A DNA stretch of 64,000 bases, taken from NCBI GenBank assembly GCA_030248215.1, contig JASANG010002862.1:62001-126000 (forward strand), given 5' to 3'. Source of the DNA: Enoplolaimus lenunculus. Lineage: Eukaryota; Nematoda; Enoplea; Enoplida; Thoracostomopsidae. The number at the start of each line of letters is the position of its first letter. Positions within the stretch are counted from its first letter, which is position 1. Under the pieces are notes generated by a model that was not told the DNA's origin, did not search any database, and saw nothing but the letters and a program-made list of their open reading frames with translations. The translations under genes and the position numbers were made by a program. Shown here one piece after another: positions 33,335-44,250 of the stretch.

Positions 33335-33947
33335 CTAAACGATAGCAAGTAACATGCGAGGCACGATAGCGCACAGCGACTGGCTGCGCTGGGAAACATT
33401 AAAATTATCCGAAATATATAACTCCACTCTACCCCATAGCCAGAGTGCAACCGGAATTACAATTTACCGGAACCGGAATTTGAAAAAATTTACCAGAAAA
33501 GAAACCGGAAAATGAAAAATACATGCCACCGAAAAATTCATTTTAATTTCTTTTTTTACAATATTATTGGTGATATAACCCTAGTCGGAGATAGGTATTC
33601 ATTTTCATAATGCACGGAAGCTAAATCTACCTTCAACATTATATTTTCGGCGATTGCCAAGGTTTGCATACTATACTACTTAAATCTATTTAATTTCTAT
33701 CGCTAGTTTTTAGTAAAATGTCTTAATTTCCACCAACCAAATTTTAATACCGGAATTTTTAATAATGCCGGGACGGGAACCGAGATTCCCGTTGCACCCT
33801 GCCCACAGCAAGGTTCAACCGAATGATTGGCACATAAATAAAAGAATTATCTATAAACACGGTTCATCTCTATGACATGCGGATGCATGGACGCAAAATG
33901 AAACCTCGTGCTAATGCTGCACATCGGTAAACGTTGATGCATATGTA
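33335..33947. other. Sarcoglycan 5' intron or flank, with an hAT-like element
   Basis: Apart from the element at 33441-33801, no exon is recognised in this stretch. In particular, no transmembrane-coding exon for the sarcoglycan is visible on the minus strand. Confidence 0.5.
33441..33801. mobile_element. hAT-like element GGGTGCAACCGG, complete copy
   Basis: The left end is CAGAGTGCAACCGGAAT and the right end GATTCCCGTTGCACCCTG. The flanks CCCATAGC (33433-33440) and CCCACAGC (33802-33809) are an 8-bp duplication with one mismatch, as hAT transposases make. The interior repeats CCGGAACCGG units near both ends. It is non-coding. It serves as the reference for many decayed relatives (1970, 14036, 18610, 25060, 45539, 46620, 51215, 58060). 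Confidence 0.82.
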
Positions 33948-34946
33948 TGGTCGGGCAGGGGTCCTGTGGTTGCCCTGCAACCACAGTTCCCCCGCCCTCG
34001 ATTGCCGCGGGCTCTGTTTATGTCCTCCCGTGGCCTCTAATGCTTGCAAACCCGCTTTTATGCGACATTACCGTCGCTTTGTACTTGTTTGAGTTAAGTC
34101 GATTTTAGTAGTTTATGAATGTGCCGTTATTTTGCCTTATATTGTGCCTGTATTCGTTATTTCTTATATTCTGGGTTATTTTTGCTCGCGCATTCTATTT
34201 TCCTATTCAAAACCTTTAAATTTACCAAAAATCTCCCCAAAATTCCCCAACTTATTTCTGCCAATTTTTCGAGCTACCCCTTGAGTTTTTCCGGCTAAAT
34301 AATAATTCTATTGGCTTAGCTAGTTTTTAGTGCGCATTCGGACATCTTTCTATCGGACATATATTACGAGTATTACGAGCATTACGAATTTTAGTGAATT
34401 GAGTGCAAATTGTAGTTTACAGCCATCCGTCAGCCAGAATAACGGCTTTAGGACCTCGGAATAGCGAAATTGTTAGTTTGCGGCTGGAAAATACTGTTTT
34501 GTAGCGACGCCTCGGTGTTTACGCAAAATTGCGCATATTTAGTTGCAAAAAGTGCAACTTCTGTATTATCGGTATAATTGCGTGGAGTGCGTTGCGATTG
34601 GTTCCGTTTGGGCAGAATTGCCGTAAAATTACTGGATTTGGACTATTTCTACCCGGATTTGACGTAACATTTGGATTCTCACCCGGTTTTGACATAGTTT
34701 TGAGTTGTCCCGAAATTTCGTAAAATTGCGGATTTCGCGAGTCAAATTGGCATCGCCGATCTTTATGTTGTGTACGCTGCCGTATTGTTTGTTCTGTTAC
34801 TTGTATTAAACCTGCAAAACTCGGTGTTAACACTCCAGAGCGTACTAACCCGGATCAGATCACTTAGAATTGCATGAGTCAAAAACCTACAATTTTTGGA
34901 TATTTTAGCCTCAAACAGGGCCAAATAGCGAAGTCCAGAGCTGACA
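33948..34946 (+). repeat. 5' long terminal repeat
   Basis: It is nearly identical to 41437-42436. Its boundary is set where the two copies start and stop matching. It ends GAGCTGACA, and the partner copy begins TGTCGGGC, giving TG...CA type termini. Promoter elements inside were not resolved. Confidence 0.92.
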
Positions 34947-34964
34947 TGGTGACCACGATGGTCT
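34947..34964 (+). promoter_or_regulatory. Likely primer-binding site of the retrotransposon
   Basis: Immediately after the 5' repeat comes TGGTGACCACGATGG. It starts with the TGG expected to pair with the CCA end of a tRNA primer. The tRNA itself was not identified. Confidence 0.55.
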
Positions 34965-35092
34965 CATGCTTTTGAATTCTAGTGATTTGATTACGAATAT
35001 AAAGATCGATCGATCTCTGTGAGTGATTTTACAAAGTTTGATAAAGACAGTTGGTAAGTAAATTTCGTTGTGTCCTACATCAGTTTACTACC

Positions 35093-38000
35093 ATGAGCCA
35101 GCGTACTACACGAAATTCTGCTATCGGCAGAGTACAATCGGCATCTGATTTTGACCAAATTACTGACTATCAGCCTCCGGCTGATGATTTTACTGAGCAT
35201 TATACTCAGCGGCGTGAAAATCCTGAATTTGACTTAGCTAATAGTACTGTGTCAGATATAACTGTTGTCAATGACCCTGAAACAGCGATACAGGCTGTTA
35301 ATATCGCACCACATGCTAGCTCAATCCAACCGCCTGCTGTTTCTGATGAAACTACACAATTCAGTCGCATTTACGACTTATTGCAGCGGGTTGAGAAGCA
35401 AAATTCGGTAAACACAGACTTAGTTAACCAAAATGTAGCTAAGGTTCAACAAAACATTCAACAAGATGTTTATACCGTGCAGCACAAAGTACATGATGTA
35501 CAGGAAAATGTTACTAACGTTCAATTGAATCTGACACAAAATATCCAACGTGTCGAACGCAAAATTGACCATAAAATTGACAAAATTCAAAATGAGTTAG
35601 CTAGTGTCGCTCAAGATACGCGTGATAATATCGAAGCGTTGCGAACTGATATCGCAGTTGTCAAAAATCGTATTACAGTTTGCGAAGATACGCAACAAAA
35701 ACTTTTAATGCCAAATTTCGATCATGACAACACTCAACACGCTGAAACACGCGTTAAGTCAATACGTATATCGACACCACGTGCTAACGGCGATCATGCG
35801 TCATTACTTGATTTAGATAACAACGAATTGTCACAAGTTTTGCATTCGCCTGACGCACAGGATAAAATATCTACGCCGCAATATCAAAACGATAACGGGC
35901 AGAGTAACGCCCAAATTAATTTGCAAAGTAACATTCCACCAATCATTGTGCATGCTATTACTAACGAACCATTAGTTATAGAGCCATACACAGGTGAGAC
36001 AGATTTCGATCGGTGGTTCAATAAATTCAATCGTCAGCTCGAGGAGCGTGAAATAACATCACAAAAAGATAAATGGAAATGGTTTCGCAATAAAATAGCT
36101 GAAAATTCAGCTGCAGACAATTACTTGCAATATGTCGAACATCCGACACGGCCGTTCACGCAAGATGATTATGACGTCGTGGTTGCACATTTCAAAAAAC
36201 GTTTTTCGCATGCAACTACATTTACTAACCATCTTACTAAGTTTCAGAGCATTCAACAAAAAGGCGATGTCAACGCTTTTGCTGAAGAATTATACTGTTA
36301 TTGGCAAAGATACATTCATCGCAAGTGTCTGAATGAGCTCGAATCACAAGAATTATTGCGAAATACATTTTTAGCGAACGTGAAATCTGCAATATTTCAC
36401 AAATTAACCAGCGGCGGTGATGAATCGTTTCACGAACTCAAGACACGCGCTAGCAAAATCGAAGAAACGCTAAATATGCGAAATGAGCAAAATCCGATTC
36501 AGCCACCGAACAAGTCGAAATCTCAAAACGAGCAGGCAGGTCAGAAACCAATGCAGCAAAACAATGGTACAGGTGCCGTGAGACAGAATCAACAACAAAA
36601 TTCCGGCTCGAATCAGCCTCAGCCGAATTACGGCTCGAAAAATACGAATTTTGGCCAAAATCGACCTATGAAAACACCAAACGTGAATTTCACGCCTGCT
36701 CAACAACAAGCAATGACAAACATGACCTGTTATTCTTGTAATAACACTGGACATATACAGCGTTATTGCCCGCAACGTCAATCTCAACAACAGTCATCCG
36801 GGTATAATAACGCCCAGTCAAACATGCGGCAACAAAACGCTACAAATTCGTATGCTAATGCGGTTCAGCAACAACAAGTGCCAGTTTGTTCGATCTGTAA
36901 CAAGCGTGGACATCGACCAGAGCATTGTTGGTTCCGTTTTAACAACAGTAACGATGCTGATCGTAATTCAGTTCGGCGTATGACATCGATTATGACACAA
37001 AGTACGCAATTGAATCGTACTCCACCGCCACCATTGATTACGCCAACACCATTGATTGACTTTTCAAGTTCACAAGATGTGCGACCAAACAACACGCCAG
37101 CCGAAGTAACGGCTTCGAAAAATACTCAAATCGCAAATACACAACGTTCGTTAAGTAATGCTGAATTGCGAACTTCAACAAATGATCAACAAAGTCAATC
37201 ACAAACGTGTCAAAATACAACAACTATCGTGGCGCAAGCAACTACACCGAAGAAATCGGTAACAATTGCACAACAGCTTGCAATACGTAAACGTAGTGAT
37301 GCGACACCAGCAGTTATGGTCGACGCAGGTTTTACACCGCATCAGAAAAAGACTGTGGAAGAGGTTTGTCATTTTTCAGGTAAATCTTCACGATTCTTTG
37401 TCGAAGCGCATATCGATGATTATACAGTTGTAGGTTTAGTCGATACAGGAGCTGAACTAACGCTCATGCGCGAAGATGTGTGGAAGCAATATTTCAAATC
37501 ACATGACGTCGACAAAAACGATCGTGTCGATTGTTACGGATTCACAGCAGGTGGTTCGACAGAATCGATTGGGTCAATCATCATGCACGTTACAGTCGGA
37601 CCAGTGACTGCGCCAATCAAAGTACACGTCGTACCAGATATTACAAACATGCTTATGTTCGGCGATGACACGTTACAGGTATTTCGATTGACTATTGACT
37701 ATTTTTCGATGAGCGTCAAATATCGCGATATAACAATACCATCTTGGTCATGGGCGCCACCTGAATTGACGGAAGCAACCGAAAGTGTTAAAAAGCGCGT
37801 TTTGCAGGTTTGTGAAGTAATTCATTCTGTTGAAATACCAGCTCGAACAACACAATTCGTTCGCATAAAAGCACCAGAAGCAATACCAGATGGTACTGAA
37901 TTACTGTTTGAGCCTGAATCACCATCTCAACGCAACGATCCGTTGATAGCTCCGCGAGCGCTTGTCAAAGTAACTGATCAAAGTTTTCTGATCCCGGTAA

Positions 38001-41000
38001 GTAACGTTAGCGATCATCCTAGCCGAATTCACGGCTTAACTAAAATGGGTCAGATTACAGATGAAATCGAATCAACAGTTGTAATACTCGATCGCGATAC
38101 AGCTATTGATCATGCAACGGCACTAGCAGCTAACAACATCAACAAATCTCATGTCGATATTGACCAACAAAAAGCGAATATTGCGAATTTCAACGTCACA
38201 TTCAAGCGAACTGAACGCGATGACAAATTGCAACAATTCAAACAATCGCTTGAGCATCAGTTGATACATTCGTCAGATATCGAGCTACCAGATAAATTAG
38301 ATCTAAGTGATACAGCGCTCGATGAGCATGAGCAAGCATTACTTAAGCTGGTATTACATAATAATCGTGACTTATTCGCTAAATCTGACGAGCCGATCAA
38401 TCACACGACACTTGGCGTCAAACATCGGATTGAAATTGAGCCGCACGCTCCAATTCAGCAACGCATTCATCGCGTACCGTTTGCAAAGCGTGAGAAACTT
38501 AGCCAAAATATTAACGAAATGTTAGAGCAGGGTGTAATACGCCCATCGAAAAGTCCGTGGGCTTTTCAGGTTGTGTTGGCTAAGAAGAAAGATGGCACAG
38601 ATCGCGTGTGCATTGACTATCGACCGTTGAACGCAATCACGCGTAAAGATCGTTTTCCGCTGCCGCGTATCGATGAGACACTCGACGCATTAAGCGGCGC
38701 TAAATATTTTTCAACAATTGATTTGCGTTCAGGCTATTGGCAAGTTCCAATGCATGAGGATGATATAGAAAAGACGGCATTTATTTGCCATGAAGGGTTA
38801 TTCGAATTTACGTCTATGCCCTTCGGTCATTGCAATGCGCCGGCAACGTTCCAACGCATGATGCAGATGGTATTATCAGGTATGTTAATGGAATTTTGCC
38901 TGTGCTACCTCGACGATGTCATCATCTATTCGTGTAGATTTTGGGACCATCTGTATGACATCACGCAAGTCTTTCAACGGTTGCGCGAAGCTGGTTTAAA
39001 AATCAAACCAAGTAAATGCGACTTCGCTAAAAGTAAGTTATTGTTTTTAGGACATCAGATTTCAGAGGATGGTATTCGACCTAATCCAGAAAAAGTCAAG
39101 GCTATTCGTGATAGTCCTGTACCTAAGACAGTGACTGAAGTGCGTGCGTTTTTAGGTTTGACCGGTTATTATCGACAATTTATTCGTTCTTATAGCTCGA
39201 TTGCAAATCCGTTGTATGAGTTAACACACGGTCGAATTAAGAACGTACAGATAAAGGATCGTTGGTCATTAGAATGTCAACAAGCATTTGATAGATTAAA
39301 AGATCATTTAACTGAAGCGCCTGTTTTAGCATATCCTAATTTCAGTAAGCCGTTTACGCTATATACAGATGCAAGTGACATTGGTATCGGTTATATCTTG
39401 GCGCAGAAATCTGACGATGGTAAAGAACGTGTCATTTGTTACGGTAGCCGTAAGTTAACTGATGCTGAGACACGATATGCTATTACTGAGAAAGAATGTT
39501 TAGCAGTTGTAAAAGCATTAACACAATTTAGACCATACCTGCTAGGCAATTATACCACTATAATTACTGATCATTCGGCGCTAATACAGATTCTTGATAA
39601 ACGACGATCTTTAGCACAATTAACAACACGCTTAGCAAAGTTTGCGCTACGCATACAGGAATATGACTATGAGATCATCTATCGTAAAGGTTCAGCTCAT
39701 GCAAATGCTGACGCCTTGTCTCGGCCGCCAATACTACCAGCTGAGCCAACCGAGATTAATGACGAACCACTGGATATGGAAACTAAAGTAAAAGCAGCAG
39801 CGCTAAGCATCGCCAAAGCTCGTGAGAAATATATATCAAAACACATCGCTCCAGTACATCGAAGCGATCATACTTATGTTCGTGCTCCTGCTGCTCTGCC
39901 ACCAAGTAAAGTACAAGCTCTACCACCTGAGCAATTCACATTCGCAGATAGCCAGCAGCGAACTGACGCTGAGGTAGGCAATGAGGTATCCGTTGATGCA
40001 TCGCAGCAGAATGACGCTGATCAAACAAGTATCGAAATTGACGATACCACGGCTGATGACGAACGACGATATGTGCCGGACGTATTCATGGAAGATCATT
40101 CGACAGATTCGCCCTGGGAGAAAGCGCAATTAGTTGAAGCGCAGCGAAATGACGCGAAGTTACGCGTACTGATACAGTATTTAGAAACACAGGAAATGCC
40201 AGAAGGCATCGGGCGATCTGAACGTAGATGGATTCTTGACCATGAACCATATTACGTAATATTTAGCGAAGTATTGTTTCATATCGCGAAACCAACACGT
40301 CCGGCAAGAATTGATTTTGACGAATTGCAAGTAGTTGTGCCGGAAATATTCCGTTTGCCATTATTAGAACAATATCATAGCACTAAATACGGTGGGCATA
40401 TTGGCGCCAAAAAGCTATTTAGTAAGTTAACTCGTAAGTTTTTCTGGCCCAACTGCATGCGCGATATCACGGATTTTGTCGAACACTGTATACCATGCCA
40501 ACGTTTTCGTCATGGACCAAATCGTAAAGACGCTTTACAACCAATTCAGCCAATCTATCCGTTTCACATGGTTGGCATTGACTTCATCGGACCGTTACCA
40601 GAAACACCAACAGGTAACAAATATATCTTGTGTATCATTGACTATTTTACTAAATGGGCTGAAGCGTATCCAACAGCAGATCAAACCGCAGTTACGGTTA
40701 TAAATATAATATTAAATGAATGGATACCGCGTCACGGCGTACCGCGAATTATTTTATCTGACCAGGGTTCAGCATTCATTTCGGAGTTATATAAACAAGA
40801 AATGTTTGAAGTAGGTTCACGAGTCGCATATTCGGCTCCGTATCATCATCAAGCAAATGGACTCGTCGAACGCTGGAACCAAACGTTGGTACGCATATTA
40901 AAACCGCTGGCAGAACAATATGACGCGGCTTGGGATACGCTTCTAAATGCCGCATTATTCGCTTATCGAACTACGCCACACGCAACAACAGGCGAAACAC

Positions 41001-41230
41001 CGTTTTTCATGACACATGGCCGCGATCCAAATATACCAGGTGACAATCAAATGTATCCGTTGCAAACACAAGTTACGCAAGATTCGTACGCTTCAAAACT
41101 GTATTTTAACCGAATCTCAGGACTTTTCTGGTGCATTTTAACTCTATTTTTAACCGCCAAAGACATTTTTTTTTCCTGCCAAACTAACCTTGTTTTGCGC
41201 CATCGCCAACGTCACGAGCTGAAAACATGA
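35093..41230 (+). CDS. Gag-pol polyprotein of the LTR retrotransposon
   Basis: This is one continuous frame of about 2,045 codons from the ATG at 35093. The gag part carries two CCHC knuckles (CYSCNNTGHIQRYC and CSICNKRGHRPEHC, about 36727-36930). A retropepsin motif LVDTGAELTL lies near 37437. Reverse transcriptase follows, with FSTIDLRSGYWQVP and the YLDD active site near 38910. RNase H follows, with YTDASDIGIGYIL near 39365. Integrase has an HHCC zinc region (near 40375-40500) and the catalytic core (IDFIGPLPET, SDQGSAF, LVERWNQT). It has no protease or envelope in a separate frame. It is a mobile-element protein, not a host gene. Confidence 0.95.
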   Translation: MSQRTTRNSAIGRVQSASDFDQITDYQPPADDFTEHYTQRRENPEFDLANSTVSDITVVNDPETAIQAVNIAPHASSIQPPAVSDETTQFSRIYDLLQRVEKQNSVNTDLVNQNVAKVQQNIQQDVYTVQHKVHDVQENVTNVQLNLTQNIQRVERKIDHKIDKIQNELASVAQDTRDNIEALRTDIAVVKNRITVCEDTQQKLLMPNFDHDNTQHAETRVKSIRISTPRANGDHASLLDLDNNELSQVLHSPDAQDKISTPQYQNDNGQSNAQINLQSNIPPIIVHAITNEPLVIEPYTGETDFDRWFNKFNRQLEEREITSQKDKWKWFRNKIAENSAADNYLQYVEHPTRPFTQDDYDVVVAHFKKRFSHATTFTNHLTKFQSIQQKGDVNAFAEELYCYWQRYIHRKCLNELESQELLRNTFLANVKSAIFHKLTSGGDESFHELKTRASKIEETLNMRNEQNPIQPPNKSKSQNEQAGQKPMQQNNGTGAVRQNQQQNSGSNQPQPNYGSKNTNFGQNRPMKTPNVNFTPAQQQAMTNMTCYSCNNTGHIQRYCPQRQSQQQSSGYNNAQSNMRQQNATNSYANAVQQQQVPVCSICNKRGHRPEHCWFRFNNSNDADRNSVRRMTSIMTQSTQLNRTPPPPLITPTPLIDFSSSQDVRPNNTPAEVTASKNTQIANTQRSLSNAELRTSTNDQQSQSQTCQNTTTIVAQATTPKKSVTIAQQLAIRKRSDATPAVMVDAGFTPHQKKTVEEVCHFSGKSSRFFVEAHIDDYTVVGLVDTGAELTLMREDVWKQYFKSHDVDKNDRVDCYGFTAGGSTESIGSIIMHVTVGPVTAPIKVHVVPDITNMLMFGDDTLQVFRLTIDYFSMSVKYRDITIPSWSWAPPELTEATESVKKRVLQVCEVIHSVEIPARTTQFVRIKAPEAIPDGTELLFEPESPSQRNDPLIAPRALVKVTDQSFLIPVSNVSDHPSRIHGLTKMGQITDEIESTVVILDRDTAIDHATALAANNINKSHVDIDQQKANIANFNVTFKRTERDDKLQQFKQSLEHQLIHSSDIELPDKLDLSDTALDEHEQALLKLVLHNNRDLFAKSDEPINHTTLGVKHRIEIEPHAPIQQRIHRVPFAKREKLSQNINEMLEQGVIRPSKSPWAFQVVLAKKKDGTDRVCIDYRPLNAITRKDRFPLPRIDETLDALSGAKYFSTIDLRSGYWQVPMHEDDIEKTAFICHEGLFEFTSMPFGHCNAPATFQRMMQMVLSGMLMEFCLCYLDDVIIYSCRFWDHLYDITQVFQRLREAGLKIKPSKCDFAKSKLLFLGHQISEDGIRPNPEKVKAIRDSPVPKTVTEVRAFLGLTGYYRQFIRSYSSIANPLYELTHGRIKNVQIKDRWSLECQQAFDRLKDHLTEAPVLAYPNFSKPFTLYTDASDIGIGYILAQKSDDGKERVICYGSRKLTDAETRYAITEKECLAVVKALTQFRPYLLGNYTTIITDHSALIQILDKRRSLAQLTTRLAKFALRIQEYDYEIIYRKGSAHANADALSRPPILPAEPTEINDEPLDMETKVKAAALSIAKAREKYISKHIAPVHRSDHTYVRAPAALPPSKVQALPPEQFTFADSQQRTDAEVGNEVSVDASQQNDADQTSIEIDDTTADDERRYVPDVFMEDHSTDSPWEKAQLVEAQRNDAKLRVLIQYLETQEMPEGIGRSERRWILDHEPYYVIFSEVLFHIAKPTRPARIDFDELQVVVPEIFRLPLLEQYHSTKYGGHIGAKKLFSKLTRKFFWPNCMRDITDFVEHCIPCQRFRHGPNRKDALQPIQPIYPFHMVGIDFIGPLPETPTGNKYILCIIDYFTKWAEAYPTADQTAVTVINIILNEWIPRHGVPRIILSDQGSAFISELYKQEMFEVGSRVAYSAPYHHQANGLVERWNQTLVRILKPLAEQYDAAWDTLLNAALFAYRTTPHATTGETPFFMTHGRDPNIPGDNQMYPLQTQVTQDSYASKLYFNRISGLFWCILTLFLTAKDIFFSCQTNLVLRHRQRHELKT

Positions 41231-41436
41231 ATAATTACGAGTTTATTGGCAGTGATACAGACATTTTATGCAAATAATCGCCATGTTGTGCTTTAAAAAC
41301 ATTCCAAAATGACGCTCAACACCAAATAACCGCCTTAATTTTGTGTATTTTACTGTTATTTCGATGTAAAAATATGTGTTTTAGCGTTCTTTTGCAGCAT
41401 TATGCCATGGGACGGCATAAAAATGAGTCCCCCGGT

Positions 41437-42436
41437 TGTCGGGCAGGGGTCCTGTGGTTGCCCTGCAACCACAGTTCCCCCGCCCTCGATTGCCGCGGGC
41501 TCTGTTTATGTCCTCCCGTGGCCTCTAATGCTCGCAAACCCGCTTTTATGCGACATTACCGTCGCTTTGTACTTGTTTGAGTTAAGTCGATTTTAGTAGT
41601 TTATGAATGTGCCGTTATTTTGCCTTATATTGTGCCTGTATTCGTTATTTCTTATATTCTGGGTTATTTTTGCTCGCGCATTCTATTTTCCTATTCAAAA
41701 CCTTTAAATTTACCAAAAACCTCCCCAAAATTCCCCAACTTATTTCTGCCAATTTTTCGAGCTACCCCTTGAGTTTTTCCGGCTAAATAATAATTCTATT
41801 GGCTTAGCTAGTTTTTAGTGCGCATTCGGACATCTTTCTATCGGACATATATTACGAGTATTACGAGCATTACGAATTTTAGTGAATTGAGTGCAAATTG
41901 TAGTTCACAGCCATCCGTCAGCCAGAATAACGGCTTTAGGACCTCGGAATAGCGAAATTGTTAGTTTGCGGCTGGAAAATACTGTTTTGTAGCGACGCCT
42001 CGGTGTTTACGCAAAATTGCGCATATTTAGTTGCAAAAAGTGCAACTTCTGTATTATCGGTATAATTGCGTGGAGTGCGTTGCGATTGGTTCCGTTTGGG
42101 CAGAATTGCCGTAAAATTACTGGATTTATACTATTTCTACCCGGATTTGACGTAACATTTGGATTCTCACCCGGTTTTGACATAGTTTTGAGTTGTCCCG
42201 AAATTTCGTAAAATTGCGGATTTCGCGAGTCAAATTGGCATCGCCGATCTTTATGTTGTGTACGCTGCCGTATTGTTTGTTCTGTTACTTGTATTAAACC
42301 TGCAAAACTCGGTGTTAACACTCCAGAGCGTACTAACCCGGATCAGATCACTTAGAATTGCATGAGTCAAAAACCTACAATTTTTTTGGATATTTTAGCC
42401 TCAAACAGGGCCAAATAGCGAAGTCCAGAGCTGACA
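41437..42436 (+). repeat. 3' long terminal repeat
   Basis: It is the direct repeat of 33948-34946, begins TGTCGGGC and ends AGCTGACA. The minus-strand frames of 104 codons present at the same place in both repeats are by-products of the repeat and not genes. Confidence 0.92.
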
Positions 42437-43639
42437 ATATTTAAACTGTTTCTGTAGTGAAAATTATATCCGCATTAACATTAGTCGTAAAATATCTGAC
42501 AAGCAACTTTTGGTCAAGATATATAGCTTTTGTGTACTCTCAGTAGAATAAATTAAATATCATTCAGTTCAAAGACAAAACACCGATTTCAAACTGGAAT
42601 TATTAGATTTTCTTGTATCATTTATGTGGTGAGATTTAATCTAATACGCACTAGCTTAGTGCTTTCCCGTTTGAACACGGATTTGTTAAATGCGGTGAAT
42701 AAATTTTTTTCAAAGAAAAAGAAAATTGACATGAGCCAATCTAGAAAAAATTTCAAGACCGAACATTCCACATTCCTCATTCGCGCCACTCACAAGTGAA
42801 AACTTGTATAGCGATACTGTTTGAGTTGAGCCTGGCGCCTGGCTTCTCGGTCGCTTTGTTCGAGAAGTTTTCCTTCATTCAATATTCTCAGGGACCCCAA
42901 AATTTCGTTTAGTTAACTCTATAAATAGACACATGCAGAACCTTCTATTGCTCGCAATCCGCGCTCATGAAATCTAAAGATCGTGCTAATTTTGAGCTAC
43001 TAGTGGGAACTTGTAAAATGCAACAGATCGATCCATTGCAGGACTGTTGTACAAACAGGTACACCTCCACCGCACTTGGATCTAACATAGTGCAATTAAT
43101 TCACAGAGATAATTTTATACCAGGAACTTGAAAAACCATACGAAAACATGGACCTAGACATGAGAAACAAAACACAATCCACTAGGCTTTATGTTGTTTG
43201 GTTGCGTAGCTTCTTTAGAACATTGCACAATGGGATTGAAGGCGAAAATTTTCTTGTAATCGTGGCGAGGAACTCGAAGGGGCGAGTCGGCACTTTAAAT
43301 ACGGACATCAAAGGACGTTGGTATGTCAGTGCCAGAAAGTTCAACAAAACTTTTTGACGGGGTAGCACGTACAACCCTTGATCGATCTTTGGAAATTGAA
43401 CATATGTGACTACGTAGCTATTAACTTGCGTGTTCGTTGTTTTTTTTCATGTAGACGGTATTGCCACTGCGACACGTAGCCCGCCACCAACTGCTTTTCG
43501 CGTTATGTCGACGCTGTCGGCTAGCACACAACACCATGTGCATTGCGTATATTGCATATGCAGTAGGGTAAGATTTCTCACATGCTTACATGCCTTAATT
43601 TTCACCAAGATTGGCTCTTGACCGTTGCCAGAACTGCAC
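42437..43639. other. Gene-free stretch after the retrotransposon
   Basis: No exon, known repeat or RNA gene is recognised. Short open frames on both strands near 43150-43370 lack motifs and splice context. The missing 5' exons of the sarcoglycan could lie here or further right, but none was identified. Confidence 0.4.
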
Positions 43640-43760
43640 GTTTGGGTCGACCCCTTTCTCCGAAGTACTGCGAATATACATGGTTTTTCCCCTAAATTTT
43701 TCCGAAACCTATGGCCACGCCGGGAATCGAACCTCGCGAAGCAGGGGAGACACGCTTTTC
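43640..43760 (-). repeat. tRNA-derived SINE, copy 2
   Basis: The minus strand holds a good B box, GGTTCGATTCCCGGC (about 43718-43732), followed by the family body GGCCATAGGTTTCGG...GGAAAAACCATGTATATTCG. The upstream tRNA half is altered. It matches the copy at 3040-3205 over about 80 bp. Confidence 0.7.
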
Positions 43761-43819
43761 CCGGGCAAGGGAAAAAAAACATGCACATTGTGTTGTACAG
43801 AGCAATATAGCCGCCGAAA

Positions 43820-43885
43820 CACAGAGAGGGGGGGGGGGGGGGGGGGAGAGCCGCGAGACAAAGGAAGACAATCCCCCCCCCCCCC
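43820..43885. other. G-run and C-run block, possible artefact
   Basis: A run of about 20 G is followed 30 bases later by a run of about 14 C. They sit inside the SINE cluster and break its structure. The texture is like the blocks at 24880 and 28565. Confidence 0.5.
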
Positions 43886-44106
43886 TCCCCAGCTGCTTAG
43901 TTAAAGTCTGATGTCCCGGATCCTACCAGACTAACATGGGGGCTACGCCGTGAGCGCAATGGCAAACTGCCGCGCTATGAACACGGTATCCAGTCGAAAA
44001 TAGGATGGACGGTCAAGGGACGACCTTGCTTGTCCTGGTGCGTATGCAATAAAAGCAATGCACATTGTGTTGTACGGTCTACATATATAGTCGACGAAAA
44101 ACGCTG

Positions 44107-44190
44107 TTGGAGGGGCGGGCTACGTGGCGCAGTGGTAGAGTGCTCGCTTAAGGATCCAAAGGCTAAGAGTTCGATCCCCGCTCTAGCCCG
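44107..44190 (+). repeat. tRNA-like SINE head (second family)
   Basis: It starts GGGCTACGTGGCGCAGTGGT with a strong A box, TGGCGCAGTGG. It includes GAGTTCGATCCCC (B box) and closes with CTAGCCC, so six acceptor pairs form. The T-stem pairs badly and no CCA or discriminator context is seen, so it is a SINE head and not a working tRNA gene. The tail phrase ACTGCTTAGTT...TCCCG...CCTAC that follows (44200-44250) recurs forward at 43890-43930 and inverted at 44325-44380. Confidence 0.6.
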
Positions 44191-44250
44191 CTTTTCCAAC
44201 TGCTTAGTTGAAAGGTTTGATTTCCCGCATCCTACCTAGACTGACACCTC

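Larger units (their letters stand above)
33948..42436 (+). mobile_element. Ty3/gypsy-class LTR retrotransposon, looks whole
   Basis: Two direct repeats of about 1 kb (33948-34946 and 41437-42436) flank a single long gag-pol reading frame. The order of parts (capsid and zinc knuckles, protease, reverse transcriptase, RNase H, integrase) is that of Ty3/gypsy (Metaviridae). No envelope-like frame is seen. The repeats differ at only about six or seven positions in 1 kb, so the insertion is young. It lies in plus orientation, opposite to the sarcoglycan gene beside it. A clear target-site duplication was not found. Confidence 0.95.

Noticed and set aside
34519-34833. A minus-strand protein of 104 residues, repeated at 42007-42321
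   Set aside because: Both lie wholly inside the two terminal repeats of the retrotransposon and agree only because the repeats agree.
35093-41230. A host gene domesticated from gag-pol
   Set aside because: It is flanked by near-identical terminal repeats with a primer-binding site, so it is a recent mobile element.
44107-44190. A functional tRNA gene
   Set aside because: The A and B boxes and acceptor arm are present, but the T-stem does not pair and the sequence continues into repeat tails shared nearby, so it is a SINE head.
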